Counted from the stretch's first letter, positions 43,155 through 52,438 are shown. The stretch is 64,000 nt of DNA from Candidatus Fermentithermobacillaceae bacterium (GCA_012842495.1 DUSS01000027.1:1-64000), one strand, 5' to 3'. Numbers and translations are program-made. The notes: generated by a model from the letters alone, not told the origin.

Positions 43155-44378
43155 TCACTGGTTAACTCGTGCCAGCGTCCTGCGATAGACTTCCTCCGGA
43201 TCGATTTTAACCTTAGCTACCCCTGTATCCATCGCCGTCTTCGCAACCGCCCGCGCCACGGAAGGAGCGACTCGCGGGTCAAACGGGTCCGGGATGACTC
43301 GTTCCGGCGACAGCGTACTTTCGCCTATAAGCTCTGCTATCGCCCTTGCCGCGGCAATCTTCATGGCATCGTTGATGCTCGAGGCCCTCACGTCCAGCGC
43401 GCCCCGGAGGATCCCCGGAAAGGCGAGGACGTTGTTCACCTGATTCGGGTAGTCCGACCGGCCAGTAGCTACTATTCTCGCACCATGCGCCTTCGCTTCC
43501 GCCGGGTTGATTTCGGGCGTGGGATTTGCCAGAGCCATCACTACGGGGTCCCTGGCCATCCTCTGCAAAGCCGGACCCCGGAGAACATTGCCCACGGATA
43601 CACCGACGAAGACGTCGGCACCTTCAAGGGCGTCTTCAAGGGTTCCCTTCACACATCTTGCGTTTCCACTGCGGGCGATTTCCTCTTTGAAACGGTTCAT
43701 ACCCGCTCTGCCGGGATAGAGCACCCCGTGGCTATCGCAGACCACCACATCGCGGACCCCCCATTGGAGAAGCAGGTTGGCCGTGGCCAGACCCGCCGCG
43801 CCGGCACCGTTGATGACCACCTTGATGGAGTTGGGGGTCTTTCTTACGATCTTGAGAGCATTTGTGAGGAAGGCGAGCACGACTACAGCTGTCCCGTGCT
43901 GGTCATCGTGGAATACCGGGACCTCGAGTTCTTGCCTCAGCGCCCGTTCGATTTCGAAGCAACGGGGCGCCGATATGTCCTCGAGGTTCACGCCTCCTAT
44001 TCCGGGTTCAAGCCATTTGACGAGCTTCACGATATCCTCGACTTCCCTGGTCGCGACGCAAATCGGAAAGGCGTCGACACCGGCAAATCGCTTGAAAAGA
44101 AGGCACTTCCCCTCCATGACGGGAAGCGCGGCCGCCGGACCTATGTCTCCAAGGCCGAGGACAGCTGTGCCGTCGGTGACCACCAGCACCGTGTTGGCTT
44201 TGGAAGTGAATTCGTAGGCCAGCTCCCGGTCCTTCGCGATTTCCAGACATACCTCGGCGACTCCGGGGGTGTAAGCTAGACTAAGATCCTCCTTGTTCTC
44301 CAGCTTCACCTTGCTCCTTACCTCGATCTTTCCTCGAGCTTCCCGGTGAAGCTCGAGTGCTCTCTCTCTTAACCGCAA
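43155..44378 (-). CDS. Malic enzyme (oxaloacetate-decarboxylating malate dehydrogenase)
   Basis: A 407-residue NAD(P)-dependent enzyme that converts malate to pyruvate and CO2. LAYTPGVAEVC and the catalytic lysine/aspartate region VFHDDQHGTAVV are present, then the nucleotide-binding GAGAAGLATANLL. The TTG at 44378 (GGAGGTGG about 7 bases upstream) gives the typical RERALELHREARGKIEV start; a GTG at 44435 would add 19 unusual residues. The C-terminus DPRVAPSVARAVAK is the part that recurs as scraps at 27981-28037 and 46477-46617. Confidence 0.93.
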   Translation of the reverse strand: MRLRERALELHREARGKIEVRSKVKLENKEDLSLAYTPGVAEVCLEIAKDRELAYEFTSKANTVLVVTDGTAVLGLGDIGPAAALPVMEGKCLLFKRFAGVDAFPICVATREVEDIVKLVKWLEPGIGGVNLEDISAPRCFEIERALRQELEVPVFHDDQHGTAVVVLAFLTNALKIVRKTPNSIKVVINGAGAAGLATANLLLQWGVRDVVVCDSHGVLYPGRAGMNRFKEEIARSGNARCVKGTLEDALEGADVFVGVSVGNVLRGPALQRMARDPVVMALANPTPEINPAEAKAHGARIVATGRSDYPNQVNNVLAFPGILRGALDVRASSINDAMKIAAARAIAELIGESTLSPERVIPDPFDPRVAPSVARAVAKTAMDTGVAKVKIDPEEVYRRTLARVNQ

Positions 44379-44492
44379 GACCGACCCACCTCCGCCGAAG
44401 CGACTCTGGTGTGCATCCGCAACTGGATTATCCACTCAACAGCCTGGCGAAAACAAGCTGATATTGATGACCGGGCGTAGACCCCCAGCGTC

Positions 44493-44843
44493 GTGTCCCC
44501 AACCCAGGGAGTCGTCATCAGCGCCGTAGACGGCCTACCGGACATGGATATCGGCAAGAGTGATCGGGACAACCCGGCCGGAAACCACGTGATACTGGAA
44601 ACCGTCGACGGCGTCAGGCTTCTCCTTGCCCATCTCCGGCAGGGTTCTATCGTAGTCCACGAAGGCCGGCGAGTAGATGCGGGGCAGGTTCTAGCTCAAG
44701 TTGGGAATAGTGGCAACAGCTCGGAGCCCCACCTTCACATCCAGGCAATGATGCGTACTGAAAATGGCACCTGGATTGGGATCCCCCTTAAGATACAGGG
44801 ACGCATCCTCCACAGGGGACAGCTGCTCCGTTCAAGTCAATGA
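44493..44843 (+). pseudogene. Truncated M23 (LytM-type) metallopeptidase fragment
   Basis: The plus strand holds the C-terminal part of an M23 peptidase: GNHVILE, LLLAHLRQGSIVV, AGQVLAQVGNSGNSSEPHLHIQ with the last HxH zinc motif. The first zinc motif (H-x3-D) that should lie about 40 residues earlier is missing. A TAG at 44478-44480 closes the frame just upstream, and the GTG at 44493 has no ribosome site. It is most likely a dead 3' fragment of a cell-wall endopeptidase gene. Confidence 0.65.
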
Positions 44844-44894
44844 TTAGGAGCGCGAGAACCTTGAGCCTGGTCTTCGGCGGTCCCGGGCGTATTC

Positions 44895-46451
44895 TCACAA
44901 CACCCTCCCTGCCAGACTCACTATCTCCCCGTCTAAAGCTCCGCTCTCCACCATCGCCGCGAGGATACTCTGCACCTGTTCGCGGGAAAGGCCGGGTCTG
45001 TACGGACGATCGTCGGAAAGAGCGGAAAAAACATCACATACGGCCACGACTCTAGCCTCGGTACTAAGCAAGGAGGAATCGAGCCCGAAAGGATAACCCC
45101 GCCCGTCCAGACGCTCGTGGTGGAAGGAAGCCCAGTCCCTGATGCGATCAAAGCAAGGAACCTCGTCAAGGAGGTGGTACGTCAGATATGGGTGACGTTT
45201 GACTATGCACGTTTCTTCCTCTGTTAAAGAAGCCTTTTTGTCAAGGATGCTTTCAGACACACCGAGCTTCCCGAGGTCGTGCAAAAGCCCAGCCACCCGG
45301 AGCTCTCTACACGTCAACTCGTCAAGCCCCAGGTGCTTACCTAAAATGAACGCGCACTCCCCTACTGACTGGGAGTGGCGGCGGGTGTAGGGGCTCCGGC
45401 GGTCCACGACCTCGGCGAATACCCGAGAAAGCACCTCAAGGATTTCGATGACTTCTGGTGTTCGCGCCTCGGTGCCTGATGCAGCTGGTAAACACAGCGA
45501 CGGAGATGCGGTTGCCCGCTTCCCGCTGGATGCTTGCGCGTACGTGCCTGGCGCGACCGGTAGACCTGACCTTTCTCGAGGAGCTCCTGCCCCGTCGCGA
45601 CCGGTACGATCCGACTCAACCCCAGAGCAACGGGATGGATGTGGAGGCACAGGTTCAGCGGGGGCCGCTATACTCGCCGCAATCACTTCGGTTTTCGACG
45701 GATCCCTCCCAGCCGGCACCGTCAGACTTCCAACGATGCACGCTTCAAGGGCCTTGGCCAAAAAGCTCGGCTCCAGGTCAAACCAGAAGCTTTCGCTCCT
45801 GGCTAGGTCGTACAAGACGTCGACGAGCGCAGGGTCAAAAGCCCGACCGCGCTGGTTATCGAGGGCATCAAAAATCTCCTTTTTCTGATAGTTAAAAGGC
45901 TTCGCTGCGTCTAACAGCACGTCCACTCTGTCGGCAAGGTGAAGTATCCGGGATTCGATGGGAATTTCATTTTTGCAGACTCGGGAAGGGTTTCCCCCTT
46001 CCCATTTATCGTGGTGATGCAGGATTACGCGCGCGTGAGGTAAGAGAAGAGCCCGGCCTCCCCCGCCCCTGTCTAGTCCAGCCAGGGCCGGCTGCCCCTC
46101 GCCACATGCCCGGACGCTCGGCCCTGGCTCTCCCTTCGTCCTCCCAATCGGCCGCCAGGGGTTCCCGGCCCCAACCCCGGCCAGAATACGGTAACCGTCT
46201 ACCGCGTGTTCATACGGGTCATCCACTTCGAAGTTGTGGAGTCTGGCCCTATCGCCCCAGGTCCTTACTCCAAGGTCGTGTATGAGGGCAGATTGGGTTG
46301 TCAGAGCCATTCTCGCTTGGGAGAGACCGAGGCCGCGGGCTATCTTTGAGGCAAGGACGGCAACTCTCATGTGATGCGGCATTATACCGCTGTAACTCAG
46401 GTCAAGAGCTTTGCTGACCGACCTCAGAAAACCCCAAAGAAGCTCGTCCAA
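44895..46451 (-). CDS. Double HD-domain protein, C-terminal HD-GYP (cyclic-di-GMP phosphodiesterase type)
   Basis: About 518 residues with two HD domains. The first has HHMRVAVLA, SALIHDLG and LHHHDKWEGG. The second is a full HD-GYP with HSQSVGECAF, LLHDLGKLGV and HHERLDGRGYP, the signature for cyclic-di-GMP phosphodiesterases. A Gly/Arg-rich insert of about 45 residues (WRPIGRTKGEPG to DRGGGGRALL) interrupts the first domain. A 90-residue low-complexity linker lies between the domains. The TTG at 46451 has AGGAGG 9 bases upstream; ATG 46460 and GTG 46496 are alternatives. There is no membrane segment, so it is probably cytosolic. Confidence 0.85.
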   Translation of the reverse strand: MDELLWGFLRSVSKALDLSYSGIMPHHMRVAVLASKIARGLGLSQARMALTTQSALIHDLGVRTWGDRARLHNFEVDDPYEHAVDGYRILAGVGAGNPWRPIGRTKGEPGPSVRACGEGQPALAGLDRGGGGRALLLPHARVILHHHDKWEGGNPSRVCKNEIPIESRILHLADRVDVLLDAAKPFNYQKKEIFDALDNQRGRAFDPALVDVLYDLARSESFWFDLEPSFLAKALEACIVGSLTVPAGRDPSKTEVIAASIAAPAEPVPPHPSRCSGVESDRTGRDGAGAPRERSGLPVAPGTYAQASSGKRATASPSLCLPAASGTEARTPEVIEILEVLSRVFAEVVDRRSPYTRRHSQSVGECAFILGKHLGLDELTCRELRVAGLLHDLGKLGVSESILDKKASLTEEETCIVKRHPYLTYHLLDEVPCFDRIRDWASFHHERLDGRGYPFGLDSSLLSTEARVVAVCDVFSALSDDRPYRPGLSREQVQSILAAMVESGALDGEIVSLAGRVL

Positions 46452-46476
46452 GACATCCATCCTCCTAGTGTCGCCC

Positions 46477-46617
46477 TCAGTCCCGTTGCCACTCACGCGT
46501 CAGGGCGACCGTCCTCCGGTAGATCTCCTCCGGGTCCACCCGTATCCTCGTCCCCTCCGACTGCACAGCCGCCTTTGCAACCGCCCGGGCTACAGAAGGA
46601 GCGACTCGCGAGTCCCG
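46477..46617 (-). pseudogene. Malic-enzyme C-terminal fragment behind the M20 gene
   Basis: A 46-codon minus-strand frame reads DSRVAPSVARAVAKAA, then RVDPEEIYRRTVALTR, matching the last 45 residues of malic enzyme (SVARAVAKTA ... KIDPEEVYRRTLARVN). It begins 18 bases after the stop of the M20 peptidase gene and has no start codon. It differs from the intact gene at many silent positions, so it is an old fragment or comes from a paralogue. Confidence 0.75.
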
Positions 46618-46634
46618 ACGCAACCTTGTGCTGC

Positions 46635-47858
46635 TCAGCTCTGTGAGAAGAAATCCAGGCAGACCTGGACAAACACAGCCGTCCCTATATGAAGGACGCT
46701 TTCGTCTATGTCAAACTTGGGATGGTGATGGGGGTACACTATGCCTTTCTCCGGGTTGCCAGAACCGATGCCGAAGAACGTGCCGGGAACTCTCTGCAGG
46801 TAGTAGGCCATGTCTTCGCCTCCCATAACAGGCTCAATTCTGCAGACATTTTCGGGCCCAACCACTTTGGCAGCTGATTCGGCGACAAGGCTAGTTACAC
46901 CCTCATCGTTTACGACGGGCGGGTACCCGTAATGATAGTTCACAACGGCCTCCGCCCTCATGCCCGAAGCTACGCTGGAAGCGATCTGGCGAATCCGCTC
47001 ATGTATGAAATTGCCGAGTTCTGTATCGAGATACCTTACCGTACCCTGCATTAGACACGTCTCTGGAATGATATTGTGGGCAGTTCCCGCGTGGATGGTT
47101 CCTATGGTCAAAACCGCTGGGCTTAGTGGATTGATTTCCCTGGATACAATGGTCTGTAGTGCGGCACATATATGGCATGCTACTACCACGGGATCCACCG
47201 ACATGTGCGGAGCGGCGCCGTGCCCCCCGCGGCCTGTGACACTTATCTCGAACCGGTCGCTAGCAGCCATAAGTGTGCCTGCCTTCACCCCAATCTGACC
47301 CCTGGCAAGTTTCCATAGAACTCCAAGATGTGCTCCGACTATCGCGTTAACGGGGGGATCGTCTAGGACTCCATCTTCGATCATGAGCCGGGCCCCACCA
47401 GCTCCCTCCTCACCCGGCTGGAAGATGAACTTGACGTTTCCTGAAAACTGGTCTCTCATCCCGGATAAGACTGTCGCAGCCCCAAGGAGCATAGCAATAT
47501 GTCCGTCGTGGCCGCACGCGTGCATGGCACCAGGAATTTTCGACGCATAAAGCAAGCCTGTTTCCTCCTGAACGGGAAGAGCGTCCATATCTGCGCGGAG
47601 GGCTATGGTCTTGCGGGCATCGCCTTCGGCACTGGAGCCACATCCGACTTCTGTTCCGGGTTTGCTGCCCCTCAACAGACCCACGACTCCCCAGCCACCT
47701 ACACGCTCCCGCACCTCGATCCCCAGGTCGGACAGAACACGGGCCACGAGCTCTGCTGTCCTCGGGAGCTCCAGGCCGATTTCTGGGTACTGGTGGACGA
47801 GACGGCGCCACTGGATTATGTCTTTCTCAATCGCTCTACAAGTTTCCAAGACATCCAT
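46635..47858 (-). CDS. M20-family amidohydrolase (N-acyl-L-amino acid / peptide deacylase)
   Basis: A 407-residue zinc amidohydrolase. ALRADMDALP, the metal-binding ACGHDGHIAM and FQPGEEGAGGA are the conserved blocks of the M20D group (hippurate hydrolase, N-acetyl-diaminopimelate deacetylase and related enzymes). RGGHGAAPHMSVDPV belongs to the dimerisation insert and MGGEDMAYYL carries a later metal ligand. ATG 47858 has GGGGTG upstream. It could work with the peptide and D-amino-acid enzymes in the window, but it is a separate unit. Confidence 0.92.
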   Translation of the reverse strand: MDVLETCRAIEKDIIQWRRLVHQYPEIGLELPRTAELVARVLSDLGIEVRERVGGWGVVGLLRGSKPGTEVGCGSSAEGDARKTIALRADMDALPVQEETGLLYASKIPGAMHACGHDGHIAMLLGAATVLSGMRDQFSGNVKFIFQPGEEGAGGARLMIEDGVLDDPPVNAIVGAHLGVLWKLARGQIGVKAGTLMAASDRFEISVTGRGGHGAAPHMSVDPVVVACHICAALQTIVSREINPLSPAVLTIGTIHAGTAHNIIPETCLMQGTVRYLDTELGNFIHERIRQIASSVASGMRAEAVVNYHYGYPPVVNDEGVTSLVAESAAKVVGPENVCRIEPVMGGEDMAYYLQRVPGTFFGIGSGNPEKGIVYPHHHPKFDIDESVLHIGTAVFVQVCLDFFSQS

Positions 47859-48205
47859 ATTTGCACCCCACAGGAGCTCCCGGACAGCCTGTCACACGAT
47901 TGCGTGTCTCGCTTGCAAGAGCTACTCGCATCATCGCGGGAGCTAGCCTTTTACTTTGGACTTTCTATTCTACTACATCCTCTTCCTGCGCCGGACGCAG
48001 GGAGCGATACGTGCTCGATGAGAGACTGCTCGTCTCCTCAATCCCTAACTCCCCGCTCGCGTGCCTTTCCGATACTGATCGCACAGGCCAAGTCGTAAGC
48101 GTACGAAACATCCTGAGGGAGCAGGGAAAGAAGCCGGCGGAGGCCTCCCGGCCTCCGCCCATTCCACCTGCTGTATTCAGCTGAAGCTTACTGCTCGTGT
48201 ATCCA
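47859..48205. other. Intergenic region between the M20 gene and the dehydrogenase
   Basis: This stretch contains the terminator of the downstream carbohydrate operon (48136-48159) and the presumed promoter of the M20 gene, although no clear -35/-10 pair stands out. No gene is supported. Confidence 0.4.
48136..48159 (-). terminator. Terminator at the end of the carbohydrate operon
   Basis: On the minus strand GGCGGAGGCC pairs with GGCCTCCGCC (10 base pairs, loop GGGA) and is followed by GGCTTCTTT. It lies about 50 bases beyond the stop of the zinc dehydrogenase, the last gene of the SorC-PTS operon. Confidence 0.75.
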
Positions 48206-49228
48206 TCATGGCACGATGACCGTCTTCAGAACGCTTCCTCCCGTCGCAAGAATGGCCTTCTCGACTTCTTCCAGGCCAAACCTCGCGCCGACGAGAGATC
48301 TGACATCTATCCTCCCCTCGGAGACCATCTTCGCGGCAAGGTGGTAGTCTTCAGCCGCAAATCCCGAGCTCCCTACGATCGTGACTCCCGAGTAGTGAAC
48401 GAGGGCTGAGGGGACCGTCAGGTTGGCACCGGCTGACATCCCGCCGAAGATATGCACCACTCCGCCCCTTTTCACAGCTTCGGGCACAACTGCGAAAGCT
48501 TCCGGCGAACCTACCGCCACTATCACGGCATCGGCTTCCCCGCGGGGGAGAGTCCCGCTGGTCCCGGATGTCGAACCGGAGTCAGCGCTGGGATCGACGA
48601 CAGCAAACCCGAGATCTTGGGCGATCTGCCGCCTAACAGGGTCGATCTCCGCGATGACCACGTTCTTGGTTCCAAACATCGCCCTTGCGGCCATGGCATT
48701 CAAGAGCCCCATAAATCCTGCTCCTACCACCAGTAGAAGCGAGTCCGCCTTCAGGCGAAGGAACGACAGTGCTCTGATGCAGCAGGCAAGGGGTTCGAAC
48801 AGGGCACCTTCCTCAAAGGAAACCCGGTCCGGCAAACGAACGGTTCCACGCCGGGCGATCTCCTCCGGCACGAGTACGAACTCGGCGAAGGCGCCGCCGT
48901 TGAGATAAGTCTTGTTCTCGCAGAGTTCCCCACGATTCTCGTTGCAGTACGAGCACTTGCCGCAGTTAAGGTACGGCGCCACCGACACGCGGTCTCCAGC
49001 GTGCAACCAGGTTACCTTGGAACCGGCTTCCTCCACCGTTCCTGAGAACTCGTGCCCGAGGATTGCCGGAGGTTTGAAGGACGGGTGCCCCCTGTGGTAG
49101 GTCTTGATGTCCGTTCCGCACACACCGGCCACCCGGACCTTCACGACGACGTCCCCGGGTCCGGGTCGCGGCTTCGGCATTTCGCGGACCCGGATCTCTC
49201 CAACCCCGAGGTATACTGCAGCCTTCAC
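48206..49228 (-). CDS. Zinc-dependent medium-chain dehydrogenase (sorbitol/threonine dehydrogenase type)
   Basis: A 340-residue NAD(P)-dependent alcohol dehydrogenase. Catalytic zinc ligands are in AGVCGTDIKTY and GHEFSG, and the structural zinc site is CGKCSYCNENRGELC. The nucleotide-binding stretch VVGAGFMGLLNAMAA follows. GTG 49228 has AGGTGGTGG upstream. As the last gene of a PTS operon it probably oxidises the phosphorylated polyol or sugar acid brought in by the PTS, before or beside the aldolase step (inference). Confidence 0.9.
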   Translation of the reverse strand: MKAAVYLGVGEIRVREMPKPRPGPGDVVVKVRVAGVCGTDIKTYHRGHPSFKPPAILGHEFSGTVEEAGSKVTWLHAGDRVSVAPYLNCGKCSYCNENRGELCENKTYLNGGAFAEFVLVPEEIARRGTVRLPDRVSFEEGALFEPLACCIRALSFLRLKADSLLLVVGAGFMGLLNAMAARAMFGTKNVVIAEIDPVRRQIAQDLGFAVVDPSADSGSTSGTSGTLPRGEADAVIVAVGSPEAFAVVPEAVKRGGVVHIFGGMSAGANLTVPSALVHYSGVTIVGSSGFAAEDYHLAAKMVSEGRIDVRSLVGARFGLEEVEKAILATGGSVLKTVIVP

Positions 49229-49255
49229 ACTAACCACCACCTAGTCGCAAGTGCT

Positions 49256-50080
49256 CTACGCCCCGCACCCTAGACCGAGTCTCTCCGCGGCTTCCTCGGG
49301 AGACACACCTTCGTGGATCACCTGGCGCAGCGCACGAACGACGCCTGCGGGGTCCTTATGCTGCCAGATGTTCCTCCCGAACGCAACACCCGAAGCACCG
49401 GCATCGAGCGCATCCCGCACCATCTTGAGAAGCCCGAGCTCCCCAGACACCTTCGGTCCTCCAAGGATCAGCACCGGTACCCTGGCAGCCTCTGCTACCT
49501 TGCTGAAGGACTCCGGCCCGCCTGCGTAGAAAGTTTTTATGAAGTCCGCACCGGCCTCGGCGGCCATCCGGACGCAAGACACGATGTCCTCCGGGCTGGT
49601 GCGTTGAAGATCGAAAGAGCCGTACGGGACCACTTCCGCCAGTACCGGTACCCCCCACTTCATTCCTTCACGCACGAGCAGAGACAAATTCCGGAAGCTC
49701 CTCTCCTCCAGATCTCGAGGAGCACCGGGATAAAGCATAACTGCCAGGGCGTCTGCGCCTATCGTAAGCGCTTCCTCGATCGAGACCGCGAGGTCCGGAG
49801 CCGGGGGCTGGGAGGCCAGGTACGTCCCCCCAAAATCGGCCCTGACGATCAGCCCGGTTTTTCCGAGCCTGCCGGCACATCTCTTCACCACGCCGGCTGT
49901 CGTCATCACCGCGTCGGCTCGTTCTGATGCGGCAATTCCGATAATGCGTTCCGGGTCCTCGAGCCCGGGTAGGTGGCCCATGGACAGAGCGTGGTCGATC
50001 GCGACTACCAGCGCCCGCCCGTCCTCAGCGAAAATCCTTCTCATTCTCAGAGACGTCATCTCGTCAACACCGCTCTCCAT
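49256..50080 (-). CDS. DhnA-type class I aldolase
   Basis: A 274-residue TIM-barrel aldolase of the DeoC/LacD/DhnA group. The Schiff-base lysine is in GADFIKTFYAGG, and the phosphate-binding end has LILGGPKVSG and GASGVAFGRNIWQ. The early VVAIDHALSMGHLPGL is typical of DhnA-like enzymes. ATG 50080 is used; ATG 50059 is possible. It lies between the PTS permease and the zinc dehydrogenase and likely cleaves the phosphorylated sugar intermediate of this pathway. Confidence 0.88.
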   Translation of the reverse strand: MESGVDEMTSLRMRRIFAEDGRALVVAIDHALSMGHLPGLEDPERIIGIAASERADAVMTTAGVVKRCAGRLGKTGLIVRADFGGTYLASQPPAPDLAVSIEEALTIGADALAVMLYPGAPRDLEERSFRNLSLLVREGMKWGVPVLAEVVPYGSFDLQRTSPEDIVSCVRMAAEAGADFIKTFYAGGPESFSKVAEAARVPVLILGGPKVSGELGLLKMVRDALDAGASGVAFGRNIWQHKDPAGVVRALRQVIHEGVSPEEAAERLGLGCGA

Positions 50081-50122
50081 CTCTTGTCGCGCCGGCTCGA
50101 ACCGGCTATCAAAAGAAACCCG

Positions 50123-51817
50123 TTATCCCAGGAACCCAAGCCAGGCCCCAAGAATGCCTATGGCCATGAGTATGAGCATGACCACGATCGGAGACATGTG
50201 CCTCTTCAAGAGGCCGTACACGATGAACACGAGGCACAGCGGCAGCAAGTTGGGCAAGATTTGGTCGAGTATGGGCTGTATCGCGATGCTGCCTCCCCCG
50301 ATGCTGAGCACCAGCGTGGTCTTGACGCTGACCAGCGTGGCGATCATGGCCCCTGCCACCAAGATACCGACGATCTTGGCTCCACCGGCCACCCTTTCGA
50401 TTACGTTGCTTTCCCTGATCTTTGCGAGGACGTCTGTACCCCAACGAAAGCCATAGTTGAGGAAGAACCAGTGACCGGCTACCGCGGTCCCTCCTATGAA
50501 GAACCAGGCCAAGAAGGGAGCAACTGGGTTACCCTGGGCGGCGAGAGCTGCGGTGATCGACAGGTAGATGGGGTGTAGCGTACCCCAGAACAACGAGTCG
50601 CCGACTCCCGCGAAGGGCCCCATCATCGCCGTCTTGACACCGTTTATGTCCTCGTCTTTGATAGCGGCACCCTGCGCCTTTTGAACCTCCATCGCCGCGA
50701 CGACACCGGTTATCATGGCACCCAGATAAGGATGGGAGTTGTAAAATACGAGGTGCCTCTTTAGACCGGAGACGATTTCCTCCTTAGTTCTGGCGAGTCT
50801 CCTCAGTACGGGTACCATCATCGACGCCATCCCAAGTGCCATCAGCCTCTCGAAGTTGTAGTTGCCCGCGAAGTTGAAACTCCTCCAGAACACGCCCGCG
50901 ATATCTTCCCCACCGAGGGCGGCTTTCCCCGGGGAAGCGGTATCGCTGCTCACAGCCTCCCTTTCAGGACTACCATACGGCGCCTCTGTCAAGGCCGAGT
51001 CAACACGGCTCGCGGACCGCGAATTCCTCAGGTGGTCGTATATCAGCGCGAGGCACACACCGAGCATGGCCACGGCTATCGCGTTCATTTTCACGTAGGT
51101 CGCAAGCAGGAAACCGACGAAGAAGAACGGCCATACTCTCCTGTTCGCGATTATCACGAGGAGCATGCCGAATCCCAGCGCCGGGAGAAGGCCCGCCGAA
51201 AGACCGAGACCTTTGGAGACAACCTCCGGGATTGTGGCGATCAGGCTTTTTGTCAGGTCTACGCCAAAGTAGACGCCGAGGAACGCCGGAATAACCTCGA
51301 CTGCCTGCCACCCTATACCGTTCAGGGTGTTCAGTAGGTCGATGTTGACGATCTTACCTTCCTCCGCCATCTTGTCCGCCCAGTGCAGGAAGAACACGTT
51401 GAGCGTCATGAACAGCGTAGTGAGTAGCTGGCTGAGAACCGAGACGGGAACCACTATGGTCAACGCCTCACCCGTGGAGGCGCCCGTCAGAATGCAGAGG
51501 GCCGTCGCCAGTATCGAAGCCAGACGCGGGTTAGGCGGGATCGATGCGCCGACGATAAAGACGCCAATGAACATGAGCTGCACCGTGGAGCCAACCAGCA
51601 ATCCGGTCTTCACGTCGCCGAGCACCAGACCGGTCAAAAAGGCTGTTACCACCGGGCTGTAGAAGGCGGCGGAGTCGATCGACTTGAAGAAGGCAATGAG
51701 CCAGCTGTTGAACGTGGAATCCTTCTTCCTGAGCACCGCCGCGATCATCGCCGGCAACACGGTTATCCATTCCCAGGCGCCCGCGACCAGAGCAACCAAC
51801 AGTGCCTGTCGAAACAT
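50123..51817 (-). CDS. Mannose-family PTS permease, fused IIC-IID
   Basis: A 564-residue protein that joins two normally separate PTS subunits. Residues 1-265 are EIIC: membrane helices with GLVLGDVKTGLLVGSTVQLMF and GASIPPNPRLAS. A hydrophilic linker follows (about residues 265-310, with SALTEAPYGSPERE). Residues 310-564 are EIID: FNFAGNYNFERLMALGMASM, LGAMITGVVAAMEVQKA, MMGPFAGVGDSLFWGTL. ATG 51817 follows GGAGGAC. The IIA and IIB genes precede it. Substrate is unknown. Confidence 0.9.
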   Translation of the reverse strand: MFRQALLVALVAGAWEWITVLPAMIAAVLRKKDSTFNSWLIAFFKSIDSAAFYSPVVTAFLTGLVLGDVKTGLLVGSTVQLMFIGVFIVGASIPPNPRLASILATALCILTGASTGEALTIVVPVSVLSQLLTTLFMTLNVFFLHWADKMAEEGKIVNIDLLNTLNGIGWQAVEVIPAFLGVYFGVDLTKSLIATIPEVVSKGLGLSAGLLPALGFGMLLVIIANRRVWPFFFVGFLLATYVKMNAIAVAMLGVCLALIYDHLRNSRSASRVDSALTEAPYGSPEREAVSSDTASPGKAALGGEDIAGVFWRSFNFAGNYNFERLMALGMASMMVPVLRRLARTKEEIVSGLKRHLVFYNSHPYLGAMITGVVAAMEVQKAQGAAIKDEDINGVKTAMMGPFAGVGDSLFWGTLHPIYLSITAALAAQGNPVAPFLAWFFIGGTAVAGHWFFLNYGFRWGTDVLAKIRESNVIERVAGGAKIVGILVAGAMIATLVSVKTTLVLSIGGGSIAIQPILDQILPNLLPLCLVFIVYGLLKRHMSPIVVMLILMAIGILGAWLGFLG

Positions 51818-51952
51818 CCTCCTTTGTCCTCCTCTCCTTTGAATCTCCTCCGTAATAGCTGCTTGTCCAACACGCGGCTTACAAAAGAACTTCCCCTCCG
51901 AAAGACACCCTCTTCCCGTCCCGTCACCAGAGTACCCGGTCTCCTTAGAGAC

Positions 51953-52438
51953 CTACCGTGTAAATCCCAGGATCTTGGCAAGATCCTGTTTCTTGTCGGT
52001 CGGGACCATGCGTATCTCCAGTTCCACCCCCTTTTCAAAAAGGTGCCTGAATGCGAGCTCGTCCGCCTGATCGACGGAGACGGACTTTGCAACCTGACGC
52101 GAACCGGTGTGAGGCTGCATCCCGCCCACGTTGACCGACCGGATCGGTATTCCCTGCTCCACGAGGTGCACGATATCCGCAGGTCTCGTAAGGATCAGCG
52201 CGACATTCCGGCTGTCCTGCGAACGGCGAATGAGCTCGGCAGCGGCGGTCGCGGTATCCATGACCTCCACTGTGACCCCAGCAGGCGCTGTGGTTTGAAG
52301 AACGACTTTTTGAAAGGGATTAGCTGCGACGCTGTCGCCGATCACGAATATGACTTCGGCGGGATACTGTCTCAGCCAGGCGGTCGTCACCTGTCCGTGA
52401 ATGAGCCTGTCGTCTATCCTCACGAGCGAGATGTTCAT
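51953..52438 (-). CDS. Mannose-family PTS IIB component
   Basis: A 161-residue cytosolic EIIB. The phosphorylated histidine is in RIDDRLIHGQVTTAW at about residue 14. GGMQPHTGSRQVAKSV and KGVELEIRMVP are also typical. It passes phosphate from IIA to the incoming sugar. Its ATG overlaps the IIA stop (ATGA). A 135-base spacer without a gene separates it from IIC-IID. Confidence 0.93.
   Translation of the reverse strand: MNISLVRIDDRLIHGQVTTAWLRQYPAEVIFVIGDSVAANPFQKVVLQTTAPAGVTVEVMDTATAAAELIRRSQDSRNVALILTRPADIVHLVEQGIPIRSVNVGGMQPHTGSRQVAKSVSVDQADELAFRHLFEKGVELEIRMVPTDKKQDLAKILGFTR

Noticed and set aside
43014-44279. A 421-codon plus-strand frame opposite malic enzyme.
   Set aside because: It is the antisense of a clear enzyme gene in G/C-rich DNA; its translation is Arg/His/Pro-rich without motifs.
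44424-44492. Upstream extension of the M23 fragment to give a full peptidase.
   Set aside because: A TAG at 44478-44480 interrupts it, and the expected first zinc motif is not found in the readable part before it.
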